A stretch of 64,000 nucleotides of DNA from positions 1-64,000 of the forward strand of contig NZ_JAUUTZ010000003.1 in the NCBI RefSeq assembly GCF_030678915.1, written 5' to 3'. Below, in pieces: positions 63,421 to 64,000 of the stretch. How positions within the stretch are numbered: the first letter of the stretch is position 1; every line of letters starts with the position of its first letter. Below the pieces are notes generated by a model. That model did no database searches. It was not told where the DNA came from and worked only from the letters and a program-made list of their open reading frames with translations. Source of the DNA: Paracoccus wurundjeri (lineage in GTDB: Bacteria; Pseudomonadota; Alphaproteobacteria; Rhodobacterales; Rhodobacteraceae). The translations under genes were made by a program, and so were the position numbers.

Positions 63421-63785
63421 CGGATCGGAAATGCACAGCCAAAAGGGTTGAGGCTTGGCCGGCGTATCGGTCGCGTCGACGTCGCCTGTTCAACCCCCCA
63501 TTTTCATCGGCGGTTCTGGCATATCGCCCTGCCTGCATGGGGGGACGATTGGGTTCGCCTATGAATGCATGCGTATTATTCATTGGATGATGCATGCTGC
63601 CTTGTGCAAGCTGTTTCTGTCGAACAAGACATCTCGCTTATCCCGAGGCATCCAGACGGCAACCCGCAAATCATCCGGTCACGTACCGGTCGCCTGTCCA
63701 GATCGGGACAGGCCGGTGATCGCGCATGCTGATTTCCGGTTTGCGGAAAATGCTCTGGCGACCTCCCGACCTGAAAGGAAGACAA
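63421..63785 (+). promoter_or_regulatory. Control region before fdh
   Basis: 365 bp without a gene. ATGCATGC occurs at 63565-63572 and 63590-63597, 25 bp apart, around ATTCATTGGATGAT. A LysR protein could bind there. A GAAAGGAAG ribosome-binding site stands just before the fdh ATG at 63786. Other short frames here have no recognised features. Confidence 0.4.
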
Positions 63786-64000
63786 ATGGCCAAGGTAGTA
63801 TGCGTTCTTTACGACGATCCGGTTGATGGGCATCCGACCTCATATGCCCGCGACGACCTGCCGAAGATCGACCAATATCCCGATGGCCAGACCCTGCCTT
63901 CGCCCAAAGCGATCGATTTTCAGCCTGGCGAGATGCTGGGCTCGGTCTCGGGTGAGCTGGGCTTGCGGAAATATGTCGAATCCCTGGGGCATGAATTTGT
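63786..64000 (+). CDS. fdh: NAD-dependent formate dehydrogenase, N-terminal part
   Basis: The first 71 codons are inside the window. MAKVVCVLYDDPVDGHPTSY, then LPKIDQYPDGQTLPSPKAID and GEMLGSVSGELGLRKYVESL match the start of the metal-free formate dehydrogenases of Pseudomonas and Paracoccus type almost word for word. The enzyme oxidises formate to CO2 with NAD in the cytoplasm. It ends the pathway from PurU. The catalytic residues lie beyond the edge. Confidence 0.93.
   Translation, partial: MAKVVCVLYDDPVDGHPTSYARDDLPKIDQYPDGQTLPSPKAIDFQPGEMLGSVSGELGLRKYVESLGHEF

Overview
The window looks like chromosomal DNA of a GC-rich methylotrophic alphaproteobacterium of the Rhodobacteraceae, most like Paracoccus. 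The support is gene content and protein sequence read by eye: a Paracoccus-type NAD-dependent formate dehydrogenase start, a dmmDABC-type dimethylamine monooxygenase operon and SoxBDAG-like N-methylglutamate dehydrogenase genes. No database search was run, so the genus is an inference.

Layout. (1) 1-2960: the cut-off end of an AllE-type ureidoglycine aminohydrolase, a DctA-like dicarboxylate carrier and a divergent LysR regulator with a 29-bp palindrome. (2) 2972-16026: a GntR/FCD-controlled catabolic locus with a flavin-reductase-like protein, an Asp/Glu/hydantoin-type racemase, a five-gene peptide/opine-type ABC importer, three amidohydrolases (one frameshifted) and a LysE exporter; the substrate is unknown but is probably a nitrogen heterocycle or cyclic amide. 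(3) 16175-24660: a group II truncated globin, then dmmDABC, an APC permease, purU and a GntR/FadR regulator. (4) 24608-37679: an AmiC-like binding protein without a signal peptide and the serine cycle (gck, mcl and a LuxR regulator on the minus strand; sga, mtkA, mtkB, hpr, ppc, glyA on the plus strand). (5) 37954-42296 minus: an APC permease with four small or unrecognised membrane proteins and a nitronate-monooxygenase-like flavoprotein. (6) 42604-55920: an XRE-cupin regulator, N-methylglutamate synthase mgsABC, gamma-glutamylmethylamide synthetase gmaS, a GlxA-type AraC regulator, N-methylglutamate dehydrogenase mgdABCD, folD and a second purU. (7) 56038-64000: a doubly frameshifted DUF475 membrane protein, a CNNM/CorC-like protein, tatA, small membrane proteins, an AI-2E family transporter, a LysR regulator and the start of formate dehydrogenase.

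How the genes work together. DmmABC would demethylate dimethylamine to methylamine plus formaldehyde, with DmmD probably passing the C1 unit to tetrahydrofolate. GmaS and MgsABC convert methylamine to gamma-glutamylmethylamide and N-methylglutamate. MgdABCD releases the methyl group as methylene-tetrahydrofolate. FolD and PurU take this to formate and Fdh oxidises formate to CO2. Alternatively GlyA and the serine cycle fix methylene-tetrahydrofolate into biomass. The two purU copies (about 994 bp, about six differences) are direct repeats 32,072 bp apart and enclose the serine cycle and N-methylglutamate genes, so this block could be lost by one recombination event.

Quality warning. Three apparent frameshifts are each explained by one missing base in a C/G run, and there is a 30-base C run upstream of dmmC. 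Some broken genes may therefore be sequencing or assembly errors.
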